The notes beneath the pieces are model-generated. The model was not told where the DNA came from. It searched no databases and worked only from the letters and a program-made list of their open reading frames with translations. From NCBI RefSeq assembly GCF_019160155.1, contig NZ_JAFNIH010000023.1, forward strand, positions 186,001-250,000: DNA of 64,000 bases, written 5' to 3'. Both the position numbers and the translations under genes were made by a program. Each line of letters begins with the position of its first letter. Position 1 is the stretch's first letter. This document shows, piece by piece, positions 48,255-58,649 of this stretch. The stretch comes from Pinisolibacter aquiterrae. GTDB taxonomy: Bacteria; Pseudomonadota; Alphaproteobacteria; Rhizobiales; Ancalomicrobiaceae.

Positions 48255-49220
48255 ATGCTGGCACGCGACATCATGACGAAATCACTGGTGACGGTCGCCC
48301 CGGGCGATCCTCTGTCGGCGGTGGCGAAGGCGCTGCTCCAGGCGCGGGTCAGCGCCGTGCCGGTGATCGACGCGAGCGGGCGGCCGGTCGGCGTGGTCAG
48401 CGAATGGGATCTGATCGGCCAGCACGCGCCGGAGCGGGTGTTGCGGCGCGATCATTGGCTGGCGCGGCTGGCGGAGGGCAATCCGCTCTCGGCGGAGTAT
48501 CTCGAGATCACAGAACCGAGCGCCCGCACCGCCGAGGAGATCATGACCCGGCCGGTGATCACCATCACCGACGACGCGGATCTCGCGACGATCGCCGGGG
48601 TGCTCTCGGTGCGCAAGGTGAAGCGGGTCTTCGTCGTGGCCGGCGAGCGGCTGGTCGGCGTCGTCAGCCGGGCCGACCTCGCCCGCGCGCTGATGCTGCG
48701 GCCCGACATGGTGCCGGGCCGGGCGCCGGTCGAGGAGGTGGCCGCGCCGCCTCCCCCGCCGCCCGTGGCGCCGGTGGCGGCGCCGGTCGAGGCCGGGCGG
48801 TCGGCGGCGGCCTTCCGCCGTCTCGTCGACGCGCACGAGGAGGCCAAGCGTCAGGCGCGCGTGCGCGAGGCGCAGATGCAGGAACAGGCGCGAGGCGCGC
48901 TGGTGAAGAAGCTCGCCGGCGAGCAGCTGACCGATCGCGCCTGGACGGATCTGATGGACCGGGCACACGCGGCGGCGGAACGTGGCGAGAGGGACTTCCT
49001 GCTGATCCGCTTCCCGGCGGCGCTGTGCTCGGACGGCGGGCGGATGATCAACGCGCCCGACCCCAATTGGCCGACCTCGCTCCGGGGGCCGGCGGCGGAC
49101 ATCTACGAGCGTTGGCGCGACGAATTGAAGCCGGCCGGGTTCGGTCTGGCGGCGCGCATCCTCGAGTTTCCCGGCGGCTTCCCCGGCGATGCCGGCATCA
49201 CCCTGACCTGGGGCGGCTGA
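48255..49220 (+). CDS. Tandem CBS-domain protein with orphan C-terminal domain
   Basis: A 321-residue protein. Two CBS domains fill about 1-150 (ARDIMTKSLVTVAPGDPLSA and AEEIMTRPVITITDDADLAT), which usually bind adenine nucleotides. A Pro/Ala linker (about 160-180, with PPPPPP) leads to a charged helix (VDAHEEAKRQARVREAQMQ). The last 95 residues (from AWTDLMDRAHAAAERG to ITLTWGG) are a compact alpha/beta region that I do not recognise. The start ATG 48255 has GAGGA upstream. It is on the opposite strand to the thiL and nusB blocks that flank it, and its end overlaps the facing methyltransferase gene. Confidence 0.8.
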   Translation: MLARDIMTKSLVTVAPGDPLSAVAKALLQARVSAVPVIDASGRPVGVVSEWDLIGQHAPERVLRRDHWLARLAEGNPLSAEYLEITEPSARTAEEIMTRPVITITDDADLATIAGVLSVRKVKRVFVVAGERLVGVVSRADLARALMLRPDMVPGRAPVEEVAAPPPPPPVAPVAAPVEAGRSAAAFRRLVDAHEEAKRQARVREAQMQEQARGALVKKLAGEQLTDRAWTDLMDRAHAAAERGERDFLLIRFPAALCSDGGRMINAPDPNWPTSLRGPAADIYERWRDELKPAGFGLAARILEFPGGFPGDAGITLTWGG

Positions 49221-50187
49221 GGCCGCCGTCCGGCTGGGGCCAGTGCGGCAACAGACGGCGGCGGGCGATCGAGGCGGCGAGCCACGCCGTCCGATCGCGC
49301 AGCCGGTAGCGGGCGCGTGCGGCGGCCGAGGGGCGCCACTCGGGCTCGAGGTCGCTCGCCGGGCGCCGCGTCGTGGTGTCGAGGACGAAATCGCCGACCG
49401 GGCCGGAATAGCCGACCACCGCCGGGGCGCTCGCCGCGTCCAGGCCGGCGTGGTCGACCGCCTCGCGATAGTTGGCGTAGTGGCGATAACGATCGAGCAC
49501 CCTGCGGGTCGAGGCCGAGCGCGTGCGGATCGCCGAAGGGCGCTCGGCGCGCGCGAGCACGGTGAGGCGCCCGAGGGTGGCGATGGTCGTCACCACCTCG
49601 AAACCGGCGGTCTCCATCAGCGCGCACAGGGCCGAATGGCTCGGGCGGAAGAAGGTGTTGGCGTGGCGGAGCGCCTTGCCGGCTTCGCCCGGCTCGAAGG
49701 AGAGGCGCGCGCGCCCCTCTCCCTTCAGATATTGGGTCTCGAGGATCAGCCAGCCCTGCGGCCGGAGATTGCGGCGTAGGGTGACCAGAAGCGGCAGCGG
49801 ATCGAAGACGTGGTAGAGCACGCCGCAGCAGGCGATCAGATCCCAGCTCGGCTCCTTCACGTCGGCGACGTCGGAGACGAGGAACGGCGTCCGATAGCCG
49901 ACGTCGAGGCCGAGCGCCGCGCGGGCCCGCTCGAAGGTCGGGCGCGGCACCACGTCGGTCGCCACGACCGAGCGCGCGCCGGCGCGGGCGAGCGAGAAGG
50001 CCATCAGTCCGTCCATGGTGCCGATGTCGAGACAGTCGGCGGCGGCGAGATCGAGGTGGCGGAGAAGGGCCAGCGCGCCCCAGAGCGTGTAGTTCGGCGG
50101 GGTGTCGCGATCGAAGCGGCCGGGGGTGACGGTGCCGTCGGGAAGCCGCAGGGCGTGGAACCACGAGTCGGTCGTCGCGTCGCTCAT
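49198..50187 (-). CDS. SAM-dependent methyltransferase (CmoB-like)
   Basis: A 329-residue class I methyltransferase. Residues 5-25 (SWFHALRLPDGTVTPGRFD) and the SAM motif CLDIGTMDGLMAFSLARAGA are like the CmoB/DUF1698 group; ACCGVLYHVFDPLPLL and GWLILETQYLK follow. CmoB modifies wobble uridine in tRNA, but the C-terminal 120 residues differ and no cmoA is nearby, so the substrate is open. The start is ATG 50187. It lies 76 bases after nusB on the same strand; its 3' end overlaps the CBS-protein gene by 23 bases. Confidence 0.82.
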   Translation of the reverse strand: MSDATTDSWFHALRLPDGTVTPGRFDRDTPPNYTLWGALALLRHLDLAAADCLDIGTMDGLMAFSLARAGARSVVATDVVPRPTFERARAALGLDVGYRTPFLVSDVADVKEPSWDLIACCGVLYHVFDPLPLLVTLRRNLRPQGWLILETQYLKGEGRARLSFEPGEAGKALRHANTFFRPSHSALCALMETAGFEVVTTIATLGRLTVLARAERPSAIRTRSASTRRVLDRYRHYANYREAVDHAGLDAASAPAVVGYSGPVGDFVLDTTTRRPASDLEPEWRPSAAARARYRLRDRTAWLAASIARRRLLPHWPQPDGGLSRPRSG

Positions 50188-50263
50188 GTCCGCCCTTCCG
50201 GTCGCTCGCGGGTCGGGTCCGGCGCCGCGTGCCGAGGCGGCGGGCCGGTCGCCGGGGCGAGGA

Positions 50264-50755
50264 TCAGCCCTCGAATTCCTTGACGCGCCAGGCACGGGCG
50301 AGCTTGTCGAGGACGGCGTTGACGATCTTCGGCTCGTCCTCGACGAAGAAGGCGCGGGCGACGTCGACATATTCGGTGATGACCACCTTGGCCGGCACGT
50401 CCTTGCGCTTCATCAGCTCCCACATGCCGGCGCGCAGGATCTCGCGCAGCGTGACGTCGATGCGCTTCAGCGGCCAGCCCTCGACGAGAGCCTGATGGAT
50501 GGTCGGGTCGATCACCTTCTGCTCGGCGACGACGCCGGCGACGATGTCGCGGAAGAAGATCGAATCGGCCTCGCGATATTCGTCGCCGTCGATCTCCTGG
50601 CCGAGGCGGAACAGCTCGAACTCGGTGACGACGTCGGCCAGTTCGCCGCCGCCGATCTCCATCTGATAGAGCGCCTGAACGGCGGCGAGACGGGCGGCGC
50701 CGCGCTTGTTGGCGGGACGCACGGTGTCGGTGGGGCGGGTCGCTGTCATGCTCAC
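50264..50755 (-). CDS. nusB: Transcription antitermination protein NusB
   Basis: A 163-residue all-helical NusB, part of the rRNA antitermination complex with NusE (S10). Marks are [19 protein letters not shown], the central [19 protein letters not shown] and [31 protein letters not shown]. The GTG at 50755 overlaps the ribH stop as GTGA; an ATG two codons later (50749) is the alternative. It ends the nrdR-ribD-ribE-ribH-nusB operon. Confidence 0.96.
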   Translation of the reverse strand: MSMTATRPTDTVRPANKRGAARLAAVQALYQMEIGGGELADVVTEFELFRLGQEIDGDEYREADSIFFRDIVAGVVAEQKVIDPTIHQALVEGWPLKRIDVTLREILRAGMWELMKRKDVPAKVVITEYVDVARAFFVEDEPKIVNAVLDKLARAWRVKEFEG

Positions 50756-51240
50756 AGTCCGAACTTGCGCGCCAGCGCGATCATGGCGAGGGCGGCGGCG
50801 GCGGCGGCCCCGCCCTTGTCGAGACGGTTGCGATCGGCCCGTTCCCAGGCCTGCTCGTCGTTCTCCACCGTCAGGATACCGTTGCCGAAGGCGAGGCGGT
50901 GCGTGACGGCGAGATCCATCAGGGCGCGATTCGATTCGCCGGCCACCACCTCGTAATGGCCGGTCGCGCCGCGCACCACGCAGCCGAGCGCGACGTAGCC
51001 GTCCCAGCGACGGCCGCGCTTCTCCTCCGCCGCCAGCGCGAAGGCGATGGCGGCCGGGATCTCCAGCGCGCCGGGAACCGTGATGACCTCGTGGGCGACG
51101 CCGGCGGCGTCGAGCACGGCGATCGCGCCCTCGCGCAGAGCGGCGGCGAGTTCGGGCTCGAACCCGCCCTGGACGATCAGCACGGAGGCGCCGGCGACCT
51201 CGGCCGGGTCGAAGTCGGCATAGTGGCGTTGGGTGGACAT
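50752..51240 (-). CDS. ribH: 6,7-dimethyl-8-ribityllumazine synthase
   Basis: A 162-residue lumazine synthase, the penultimate step of riboflavin synthesis. Marks are [53 protein letters not shown] and [16 protein letters not shown]. The subunit would form a pentamer or larger shell. The start is ATG 51240. It is coupled to nusB by overlap and lies 88 bases after ribE. Confidence 0.96.
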   Translation of the reverse strand: MSTQRHYADFDPAEVAGASVLIVQGGFEPELAAALREGAIAVLDAAGVAHEVITVPGALEIPAAIAFALAAEEKRGRRWDGYVALGCVVRGATGHYEVVAGESNRALMDLAVTHRLAFGNGILTVENDEQAWERADRNRLDKGGAAAAAALAMIALARKFGL

Positions 51241-51328
51241 GGGGTCGATCGATCCTGTTTCGAGCCGGGATCTATGATCCGCGAGCGCCGGAATGTCCAG
51301 CCTTTCGGCGGATCGCCGCCATTCGCCC

Positions 51329-51943
51329 TCAGCCGGCCGCTTCCGCCTCCCGGAGACGCGCGACGTAGCGGGCCATCAGGTCGATCTCGAAATCGACTCG
51401 GTCGCCGGCCTTGCGTTCTCCCCAGGTGGTGACCTGGAGCGTGTGCGGGATGATCTGGACGCTGAAGCAGTCGCCCTCGACGGCGTTGACCGTCAAAGAG
51501 GTGCCGTCGAGCGCGACCGAGCCCTTCGGCGCCACGAACTTGGCGAAGGCATGGGGCACGCGGAAGCGGAACACCGCCATGTCGCCCTCCTCGACGCGGC
51601 TCTCGATCACCGCGATCGCGTCGACGTGGCCGGTGACGAGGTGACCGCCCATCTCGTCGCCGAGCTTCAGCGAGCGTTCGAGATTGACCTTCGTGCCGAC
51701 GGTCCAGTCGCCCATGGTGGTGACGCGCAGCGTCTCCGGGCTCGCCTCGACGTCGTGGAAGCCGCGGCCGTCGGGGAGCCGGCCCTTGTCGACCACGGTC
51801 AGGCAGCAGCCCATGTGGGCGATCGAGGCGCCCATGTCGATGCCGTCGGGATCATAGGGCGAGGCGACGCGCAGGCGCACGCCGACCTCACGGGTGTCGA
51901 GCGCGACGATCTCGCCGACGGCGGTGACGATGCCGGTGAACAT
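51329..51943 (-). CDS. ribE: Riboflavin synthase, alpha subunit
   Basis: A 204-residue riboflavin synthase made of two similar barrels. The N-terminal signature MFTGIVTAVGEI is intact, the first repeat has CCLTVVD, and the second has GHLVTGHVD followed by GSVALDGTSLTVNAVEGD. The length is normal. The start ATG 51943 has GAGGAGA seven bases upstream and lies 12 bases after ribD. Confidence 0.96.
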   Translation of the reverse strand: MFTGIVTAVGEIVALDTREVGVRLRVASPYDPDGIDMGASIAHMGCCLTVVDKGRLPDGRGFHDVEASPETLRVTTMGDWTVGTKVNLERSLKLGDEMGGHLVTGHVDAIAVIESRVEEGDMAVFRFRVPHAFAKFVAPKGSVALDGTSLTVNAVEGDCFSVQIIPHTLQVTTWGERKAGDRVDFEIDLMARYVARLREAEAAG

Positions 51944-51955
51944 GGGATCTCTCCT

Positions 51956-53089
51956 CTAGGAGCGTTCGGTCTCGCGGGCGTAACGGGTCAGCCGATCGGC
52001 GCCGACGGCGCGGCAGTCGACGACGTGGAAGCGACGGGCCTCGGGCGCCAGCGCCGTCTCGATCGCCGCCGGCAGGTCGACCCCGCCGGGGCCGACCACC
52101 ACGTCGCTCGTGAAGAGGGCGACGTCGTCGACGAGATCGGCGGCGATCAGGGCGGCCGCGACCTCGGCGCCGCCCTCGACCATCACCGAGGTGACGCCCT
52201 GGCCGGCCAGAACCGCCAGCGCGGCGGCGAGATCGATGCGGCCGTCGGCGCCGTGCGGCACCGGCACGATCTCCACCCCGAGGGCGGCGAGCGCACGGCG
52301 GCGCTCGTCGGGGGCGTCGTCGGCGACGATCAGGCGGACCGGCACGTCGCGGGCGGTCCGCGCCAGCCGGCTCTGCGGCGACAGGCGGCAGGCGCCGTCG
52401 AGGACGACGCGGATCGGCGACAGGGAGCCGGCGCCGGGCAGGCGCACGGTGAGATCGGGATCGTCGACGCGCGCGGTGCCGATGCCGATCAGGATCGCGT
52501 CGGCCTCGGCGCGCATGATCTGGGCGACGGCGCGGGCGGCCGGGCCGGTGATGGCGAGGCGGGCCTGGTCGCGGCGGCCGAGGCGGCGGTCGGCGGAGAC
52601 GGCGAGCTTCAGGAGAACGCGCGGTCGGCCGCGCGTCACCCGCGAGAGATGGCCGGCGAGGCCGTCGCGGGCCTCCCCCGCGCACACGCCGCGCAGAACC
52701 TCGATGCCGGCGGCCTCGAGCCGGGCGAAGCCGTGGCCGGAGACGCGCGGGTCGGGATCGTCGAGGGCGCAGACGACGCGCCTGATGCCGGCGGCGACGA
52801 TGGCGTCGGCGCAAGGGGGTGTGCGGCCGTGGTGGGAGCAGGGCTCAAGCGTGACGTAGAGCGTGGCGCCGCGCGCCGCCGCGCCGGCCTGCGCCAACGC
52901 CTGCGGCTCGGCGTGCGGGCGCCCGCCGAGCGCGGTGACGCCGCGCCCGACGACGCGGGGACCGTCGGGGCCGGCTGACACGACGATGGCGCCGACCGCC
53001 GGGTTGGGCGCGGTCAGGCCGAGATGGCGCCGGGCGAGGCGGATCGCGGCGCCCATGAAGCGCTCGTCGAGGGCCGAGGCCCGGCTCAC
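51956..53089 (-). CDS. ribD: Bifunctional pyrimidine deaminase/reductase RibD
   Basis: A 377-residue two-domain enzyme. The deaminase half (1-145) has the zinc motif HAEPQAL and the CxxxxxxxxC pattern in [17 protein letters not shown]. The reductase half (150-370) begins with [16 protein letters not shown] and includes [23 protein letters not shown] 53089 overlaps the nrdR stop as GTGA, so translation is coupled. It makes the 5-amino-6-ribitylamino-uracil precursor. No FMN riboswitch was seen in the operon. Confidence 0.96.
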   Translation of the reverse strand: MSRASALDERFMGAAIRLARRHLGLTAPNPAVGAIVVSAGPDGPRVVGRGVTALGGRPHAEPQALAQAGAAARGATLYVTLEPCSHHGRTPPCADAIVAAGIRRVVCALDDPDPRVSGHGFARLEAAGIEVLRGVCAGEARDGLAGHLSRVTRGRPRVLLKLAVSADRRLGRRDQARLAITGPAARAVAQIMRAEADAILIGIGTARVDDPDLTVRLPGAGSLSPIRVVLDGACRLSPQSRLARTARDVPVRLIVADDAPDERRRALAALGVEIVPVPHGADGRIDLAAALAVLAGQGVTSVMVEGGAEVAAALIAADLVDDVALFTSDVVVGPGGVDLPAAIETALAPEARRFHVVDCRAVGADRLTRYARETERS

Positions 53090-53553
53090 CGGATCGGGCT
53101 CTCGGGGGCGGCGAGCTCGCCGAGCAGATCCTCGAAATCCTTGGCCTCGCGGAAATTGCGATAGACCGAGGCGAAGCGCACATAGGCGACGTCGTCGAGG
53201 CCCTTCAGCCCTTCCATGATCAGCTCGCCGATCTGCTCGGAGCCGACCTCGGGCTCGCCGAGGCTCTCGAGCTGGCGGACGATTCCCGAGACCATCCGCT
53301 CGATTCGATCGGGATCGACCGGGCGCTTGCGGCAGGCGACCTGGACCGAACGCATCAGCTTGTCGCGATCGAAGGGCACGCGCCGGCCGGAGCGCTTGAC
53401 CACGGTCAGCTCGCGCAACTGCACCCGCTCGAAGGTGGTGAAACGCCCGCCGCAGGCGGAGCAGATGCGGCGGCGGCGAATGGCGGCACCGTCCTCGGTC
53501 GGGCGGCTGTCCTTCACCTGGGTATCGTCACCGCCACAATAGGGGCACCGCAT
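53086..53553 (-). CDS. nrdR: Transcriptional repressor NrdR
   Basis: A 155-residue NrdR. The N-terminal zinc ribbon ([18 protein letters not shown], then [14 protein letters not shown]) is followed by the ATP-cone ([20 protein letters not shown]). It senses dATP/ATP and represses ribonucleotide reductase genes. The start is ATG 53553 because GGGAGA lies at good spacing; an in-frame ATG at 53559 is too close to it. It heads the nrdR-rib-nusB operon, a common order, with glyA further upstream. Confidence 0.97.
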   Translation of the reverse strand: MRCPYCGGDDTQVKDSRPTEDGAAIRRRRICSACGGRFTTFERVQLRELTVVKRSGRRVPFDRDKLMRSVQVACRKRPVDPDRIERMVSGIVRQLESLGEPEVGSEQIGELIMEGLKGLDDVAYVRFASVYRNFREAKDFEDLLGELAAPESPIR

Positions 53554-53770
53554 CCTCATTCTCCCGTCGCGCGCACGAGGCATCGTCGCCGGCGTTTCTA
53601 CACGATAGTCGGGGGCGGTGGCGAGAGGCGTCGCACCGCCCTCTCCTTCACCGCGCGCGCCTTCCCCCCTCGCCTTCTCCATTGACCGGCCGAACGCGCG
53701 GACGGATGCTGAGGGGGATCGTCGGGGGACGATCCTCTCTCTTCGCTCTCCTTCCCCATCACGGACGACC

Positions 53771-55441
53771 ATGAAGCTCGCTCCCTCCCTCCTCGTGCTC
53801 GGCGGTCTCGCGACCGCGCTTTCGACGACGACGATCGCCACCGCGGCCGATCTCCATCCGCTCGAGGTCAAGCTGCTGGCGATCAACGATTTCCACGGCA
53901 ATCTGAAGTCGCCCGGCGGCATCAAGATCAAGGATCCGGCCGACCCGACCAAGACGATCTCGGTTCCGGCCGGCGGATCCGAGGCGATGGCGACCCTGGT
54001 CAAGGAGAAGCGCGCCTCGGCGAAACATTCGGTGTTCGTGGCGGCCGGCGATCTGATCGGCGCCTCGCCGCTCTTGTCGGCGCTCTTCGCCGACGAGCCG
54101 ACGATCGAATCGCTGTCGGCGATGGGGCTCGAGGTCTCGGCGGTCGGCAATCACGAGTTCGACAAGGGAGTCGGCGAACTCTTGCGCAAGCAGAACGGCG
54201 GCTGTCAGTCCGACAAGGCCTGTCTGGCGCTGCATCCCTTCGTCGGCGCCAAGTTCAAGTATCTCGCGGCCTCGACGACCTACAAGGACAGCGGCAAGAC
54301 CATCTTCCCGGCCTATGAGATCAAGACCTTCGAGGGCATCTCGATCGCCTTCGTCGGGCTGGCGCTGAAGGGCACGCCGGACATCGTGCTGCCGTCGGGC
54401 GTGGCCGGCGTCGAGTTCCACGACGAGGCGGCGACGGTCAACGCGCTGATCCCCGAACTGAAGGCCAAGGGCATCGAATCGGTCGTCGTGCTGATCCACG
54501 AGGGCGGCTTCCCGACCGGCGACTACGACGAATGCCCGGGCATCTCCGGGCCGATCGTCGACATCGTCAAGAAGCTCGATCCGGCGGTGAAGGTCGTGGT
54601 CTCCGGCCACACCCACAAGGCCTACAACTGCGCCATCGACGGCAAGCTCGTCACCTCCGGCGACAAGTTCGGCACGGTCGTCACCGACATCGATCTGAAG
54701 ATCGATCATCAGACGCGCCAGATCGTCGAGGCCAAGGCCCACAACGTGATCGTGCGCACCGACACCTATGCCAAGGATCCGGAGCAGACCGCCCTGATCG
54801 CGGCCTATGAGAAGGTCGCCGGTCCGCTGATCGAGCGGCCGGTCGGCAAGATCGCGGCGACGCTGCCCAAGGCGGAGGCGCCCTCGGGCGAGATCGCGCT
54901 CGGCGACATCATCGCGGACGCCCAGCTCGCCGCCACCAAGGCGGCCGACAAGGGCGCGGCGGTGATCGCCGTCACCAATCCGGGCGGCATCCGCGCCGAT
55001 CTCGTCAAGAAGCGCGAGGACGGCACCGTCACCTACGGCGACATCTTCGCGGTGCAGCCCTTCTCCAACAATCTGGTGACGCTGACGCTGACCGGCGAGG
55101 AACTGGACACGATGCTCGAGCAGCAGTGGCAGAACCAGCCCAAGCCGCGCATTCTCCAGATCTCCAAGGGCTTCTCCTACACTTGGAGCGAGGCGAAGCC
55201 GGCCGGCGAGAAGGTCGACATCGCCTCGATCACCCTCGACGGCAAGCCGATCGATCCGAAGGCGAGCTACCGGGTGACGGTCAACAACTTCCTCGCCGAC
55301 GGCGGCGACGGGTTCAAGGTGTTCCGCAAGGCCAAGGACCAGCTCCCCGGCATCTTCGACGTCGACGCGCTCGAGGACTATCTGAAGACCGCCGGCCTGA
55401 TCGAAGCCCCGAAGCTCGACCGGATCGTCAAGGCGGACTGA
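53771..55441 (+). CDS. Periplasmic 5'-nucleotidase/UDP-sugar hydrolase family protein
   Basis: A 556-residue UshA-like enzyme with a signal peptide (about 1-26, ending ATAADL). The metallophosphatase domain has [41 protein letters not shown] and [13 protein letters not shown], which supply the two-metal site. The C-terminal nucleotidase domain has [11 protein letters not shown] and [21 protein letters not shown]. It probably frees phosphate and nucleosides from exported nucleotides. The start is ATG 53771. It lies between nrdR and glyA, on the opposite strand, and interrupts the usual glyA-nrdR order. Confidence 0.92.
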   Translation: MKLAPSLLVLGGLATALSTTTIATAADLHPLEVKLLAINDFHGNLKSPGGIKIKDPADPTKTISVPAGGSEAMATLVKEKRASAKHSVFVAAGDLIGASPLLSALFADEPTIESLSAMGLEVSAVGNHEFDKGVGELLRKQNGGCQSDKACLALHPFVGAKFKYLAASTTYKDSGKTIFPAYEIKTFEGISIAFVGLALKGTPDIVLPSGVAGVEFHDEAATVNALIPELKAKGIESVVVLIHEGGFPTGDYDECPGISGPIVDIVKKLDPAVKVVVSGHTHKAYNCAIDGKLVTSGDKFGTVVTDIDLKIDHQTRQIVEAKAHNVIVRTDTYAKDPEQTALIAAYEKVAGPLIERPVGKIAATLPKAEAPSGEIALGDIIADAQLAATKAADKGAAVIAVTNPGGIRADLVKKREDGTVTYGDIFAVQPFSNNLVTLTLTGEELDTMLEQQWQNQPKPRILQISKGFSYTWSEAKPAGEKVDIASITLDGKPIDPKASYRVTVNNFLADGGDGFKVFRKAKDQLPGIFDVDALEDYLKTAGLIEAPKLDRIVKAD

Positions 55442-55502
55442 GGGCGACGCCCTCACCCGCCGGGCGCAGGCTCGGCGGGCGGACGGCGGCCCCGAAACAC
55501 GA

Positions 55503-55534
55503 CGAGGGCCGGGATCGCTCCCGGCCCTCGTTTC
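55503..55534. terminator. Intrinsic terminator between 5'-nucleotidase and glyA
   Basis: A perfect 12-bp stem (CGAGGGCCGGGA / TCCCGGCCCTCG) with a TCGC loop is followed by TTTC on the plus strand. It lies about 60 bases after the nucleotidase stop and about 25 after the glyA stop on the other strand, so it may serve both. Confidence 0.75.
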
Positions 55535-55554
55535 ACGTCCTCTGCCGTGATCGA

Positions 55555-56850
55555 TCAGGAATAGATCGGGAAGCGCTTGCAGAGCGCGGCGACCTGTTCC
55601 TTGACGCGGGCCTCGACCTGGCCGTCGCCGTCGGGGCCGTTCTTCATGATGCCGTTGACGACCTCGCCGATCATCAGGCCGATCTCGCGGAACTCGGCGG
55701 TGCCGAAGCCGCGGGTGGTGCCGGCCGGCGAGCCGAGCCGCACGCCCGAGGTCACCATCGGCTTCTCCGGGTCGAAGGGGATGCCGTTCTTGTTGCAGGT
55801 GATGTGGGCGCGCTTCAGCGCCTTCTCGGTGACGTTGCCGGTCGCCTTCTTCGGGCGCAGGTCGACCAGCATCAGGTGCGTGTCGGTGCCGCCGGAGACG
55901 AGGTCGAGACCCTGTTCCAGAAGCGCCTCGGCCATCGCCTGGGCATTGGCGACGACGTTGGCGGCGTAGGTCTTGAACTCCGGACGCAGCGCCTCGCCGA
56001 AGGCGACCGCCTTCGCCGCGATGACGTGCATCAGCGGGCCGCCCTGGAGGCCGGGGAAGACGGCCGAATTGATCTTCTTGCCGATGTCGAGGTCGCGCGA
56101 CAGGATCATGCCGCCACGGGGCCCGCGCAGGGTCTTGTGGGTGGTGGTGGTCACCACATGGGCGTGATCGAGCGGGTTCGGATGCGCGCCACCGGCGACG
56201 AGGCCGGCGAAATGCGCCATGTCGACCATGAAGATCGCGCCGACTTCATCGGCGATGGCGCGGAAGGCGGCGAAATCGATGCGGCGGGGATAGCCCGAGC
56301 CGCCGGCGACGATCAGCTTCGGCCGGTTGGCGAGGGCGAGCGAGCGCACCTCGTCCATGTCGATGAGGTGGGTGTCGGGCGTGACCTTGTAGGGCACCGG
56401 CTTGAACCACTTGCCCGACTGGTTGACCGGCGAGCCATGGGTGAGGTGGCCGCCGCAGGCGAGGTCGAGACCCATGAAGGTGTCGCCGGGCTGCAGGAAG
56501 GTGAAGAACACCGCCTGATTGGCCTGGGCGCCGGAATGGGGCTGGACGTTGGCGTATTCGGCGCCGAACAGCAGCTTGGCCCGCTCGATGGCGAGGCTCT
56601 CGGCCACGTCGACCCATTCGCAACCGCCGTAGTAGCGCTTGCCCGGGTACCCTTCCGCATATTTGTTGGTCATCACCGAGCCTTGCGCCTCCAACACCGC
56701 CTTGGAGACGATGTTCTCGGAGGCGATCAGCTCGATCTCGTCCTGCTGGCGGGCGAGTTCGTCGACGATCGACTGGAACAGCGCCGGATCGCTCGAGGCC
56801 AAGCCCTGGGTGAAGAACCCGGGAAAGAGGGGGGCGGTGGTCTGGGTCAT
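55555..56850 (-). CDS. glyA: Serine hydroxymethyltransferase
   Basis: A 431-residue PLP enzyme that interconverts serine and glycine and charges tetrahydrofolate. The PLP lysine is K239 in [16 protein letters not shown]. Also present are [46 protein letters not shown] and SPAGTTRGF. The start is ATG 56850 ([12 protein letters not shown]). It follows the ldtP terminator, so it has its own promoter. Confidence 0.98.
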   Translation of the reverse strand: MTQTTAPLFPGFFTQGLASSDPALFQSIVDELARQQDEIELIASENIVSKAVLEAQGSVMTNKYAEGYPGKRYYGGCEWVDVAESLAIERAKLLFGAEYANVQPHSGAQANQAVFFTFLQPGDTFMGLDLACGGHLTHGSPVNQSGKWFKPVPYKVTPDTHLIDMDEVRSLALANRPKLIVAGGSGYPRRIDFAAFRAIADEVGAIFMVDMAHFAGLVAGGAHPNPLDHAHVVTTTTHKTLRGPRGGMILSRDLDIGKKINSAVFPGLQGGPLMHVIAAKAVAFGEALRPEFKTYAANVVANAQAMAEALLEQGLDLVSGGTDTHLMLVDLRPKKATGNVTEKALKRAHITCNKNGIPFDPEKPMVTSGVRLGSPAGTTRGFGTAEFREIGLMIGEVVNGIMKNGPDGDGQVEARVKEQVAALCKRFPIYS

Positions 56851-56962
56851 GCGGGGCACCTCGTCGGGTCTTCGCCGGCTTCGCCGGCTCGTTCGCGCGC
56901 CCGATAGCACGAAACGGGCGCCAGATCTTCCCCCTCGAGCGGTTTCGAGGCGGAAAACGAAA

Positions 56963-56983
56963 GAGCCCGGCGGGGCCGGGCTC
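56963..56983 (-). terminator. Intrinsic terminator of ldtP
   Basis: GAGCCCGGC and GCCGGGCTC (9-bp perfect stem, three-base loop) are followed on the minus strand by TTTCGTTTTCC. It lies 42 bases after the ldtP stop. Confidence 0.8.
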
Positions 56984-57025
56984 GATTTCATGTCGCTCGG
57001 GGGGCGCGCGCCCCGCCGGGGGCGC

Positions 57026-58333
57026 TCACTCCTGAGCGACCAACATACCGACGCCGTCCTTGTTGTAGATGTCGTCGCGGAAGTGGATCACGCCGGCGGT
57101 GGTCGCCCAGGCGGTGACGTAGTTGATGTAGACCGGCACCGGCGTCTTCAGCTTGGCGTCGAGACGCTGGCCGTTGTTCAGCGCCTCGGCGACGGCGTCC
57201 GGCGTCCAGCCGGGGGTGTCGCGCAAGAGCCAGGTCACCAGGCCCTGGATGTTCTGGATGCGCATGCAGCCCGACGAATAGAAGCGGTTGTTGTCGCCGA
57301 ACAGATCCTTGAACGGCGTGTCGTGCATGTACACGTCGTCCTTGTTCGGGAAGGTCACCTTGACCGTCGACATGGCGTTGTCGCCGCCGGGATCCTGGCG
57401 GAACGAATACTGGGTGGCCTGCACCGAGTTCCAGTCGACCGCCTCGGGCGGCACTTCCTGACCACGGCCGTCGAAGATGCGGATGTGGTTCTTGGTCAGG
57501 TAATCCGGCTCGGTCTGCATCTTGGGGATCAGATCCTTGCGGATGATCGAGACCGGCACGTGCCAATAGGGATGGAAGTTGATCTCGCGGACCGCCGAGG
57601 TGAGGGTCGGGGTCTGGCGATCGATCTTGCCGACGACCGCGTTGTGACGCTCGACGACGCGGCCCTGCTCGACCATCTCCAGCTCGGCGGCGGGGACGTT
57701 CATGAAGATGTAGCGGTCGCCGAGGAAGCCGGACATGGCGCGGATGCGGACGAGGTTCATCTCGAGCTGGGCGAGACGGGTCTCGACCGGCACGTTCATC
57801 ACCTCCATCACGGTGTCGTCGACGACGCCGTCGGGACGCAGGCCGTGGCGCACCTGGAAGCGGCGCACGGCGGCGTCGACGTAAGAGTCGAACGTGTCGT
57901 AATAGCCCATGCGGGCCTGATCGGCGGGCATGTCGCCGGAGGCGACGAGGCGCTCGCGCAGGCGCGGCACGGCCTCCGACCGGCTGCCGACCTTGAGGCG
58001 CGACGACGACTTGACCTTCGGCCAGCCGCCGCGGGCCTGCTGTTCCTGCAGGCGCGGGATCGCCGCCTCGATGGCGGTGACGGTGTCGGCGGACAGCAGC
58101 GGCGTGTCGGACTTGATGCGCTCGGCCTGAGCGGCATTGGTGCCGGCATCGAACTTCTGCTGCCATTCGCGCACCGCCTGCGAACGGGTCAGCGCCTCGA
58201 GCGGGCTCTCGCTCTGTTGGGCGAAGGCGGCGGTGGGCACGAGGGCCGCGCCCGCGAGACCGGCGAGAAGCGCGCGGCGGGTCGGTCGAGAGGCTTTCGG
58301 AGCAGAGTGGCGATGCACCGCGTCGATCTCCAT
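57026..58333 (-). CDS. ldtP: L,D-transpeptidase (YcbB/LdtP type)
   Basis: A 435-residue exported enzyme that makes 3-3 peptidoglycan cross-links or attaches proteins to it. A twin-arginine-like leader ([18 protein letters not shown], cleavage near AFAQQ) is followed by a scaffold region and a peptidoglycan-binding domain (about 117-178). The YkuD catalytic domain (about 205-390) has H337 ([12 protein letters not shown]) and [11 protein letters not shown] with C356 and R358. The start is ATG 58333; an in-frame ATG at 58549 would give 72 more residues before the leader. The name follows the LdtR-LdtP pair known in Rhizobiales, since an LdtR homologue is close by. Confidence 0.88.
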   Translation of the reverse strand: MEIDAVHRHSAPKASRPTRRALLAGLAGAALVPTAAFAQQSESPLEALTRSQAVREWQQKFDAGTNAAQAERIKSDTPLLSADTVTAIEAAIPRLQEQQARGGWPKVKSSSRLKVGSRSEAVPRLRERLVASGDMPADQARMGYYDTFDSYVDAAVRRFQVRHGLRPDGVVDDTVMEVMNVPVETRLAQLEMNLVRIRAMSGFLGDRYIFMNVPAAELEMVEQGRVVERHNAVVGKIDRQTPTLTSAVREINFHPYWHVPVSIIRKDLIPKMQTEPDYLTKNHIRIFDGRGQEVPPEAVDWNSVQATQYSFRQDPGGDNAMSTVKVTFPNKDDVYMHDTPFKDLFGDNNRFYSSGCMRIQNIQGLVTWLLRDTPGWTPDAVAEALNNGQRLDAKLKTPVPVYINYVTAWATTAGVIHFRDDIYNKDGVGMLVAQE

Positions 58334-58649
58334 CGTTGGGGCGTACCTGGACGCCGTTGGCTGCCGACGATCTCGCGCGATGCCCGGGGTCGGGACGTCG
58401 TGGAGGAGACATCGACCGGGCCCGCCCTCGGCGGCTTCGTGCGAGGATCCCCGTCCCGCCACCGACCCTTCGGCGGCGAGGGGTGTCCCCGTGACTCGGC
58501 GGTCGATGCCGCCTCGTCCTCTACCCGTGTTCGGCTCTTGGTTACTCATTGCAATATGGCCGAAACATGTCGCCGTCGAGCCGGCATCGCGCGAGAAAAG
58601 CTCGGCGGCGCGCAGTGTTGCAGCAAATCCGCGAGGCGGCGACGCGCGA
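58334..58649 (-). promoter_or_regulatory. Upstream region of ldtP
   Basis: These 316 bases between ldtP and the BenE gene contain the ldtP promoter region. The frame of ldtP stays open to an ATG at 58549, so the true start could be there. The palindrome ATTGCAAT (58548-58555) overlaps that ATG and is the only AT-rich block. A similar word (ATTGCA) occurs upstream of ldtR. Confidence 0.4.
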
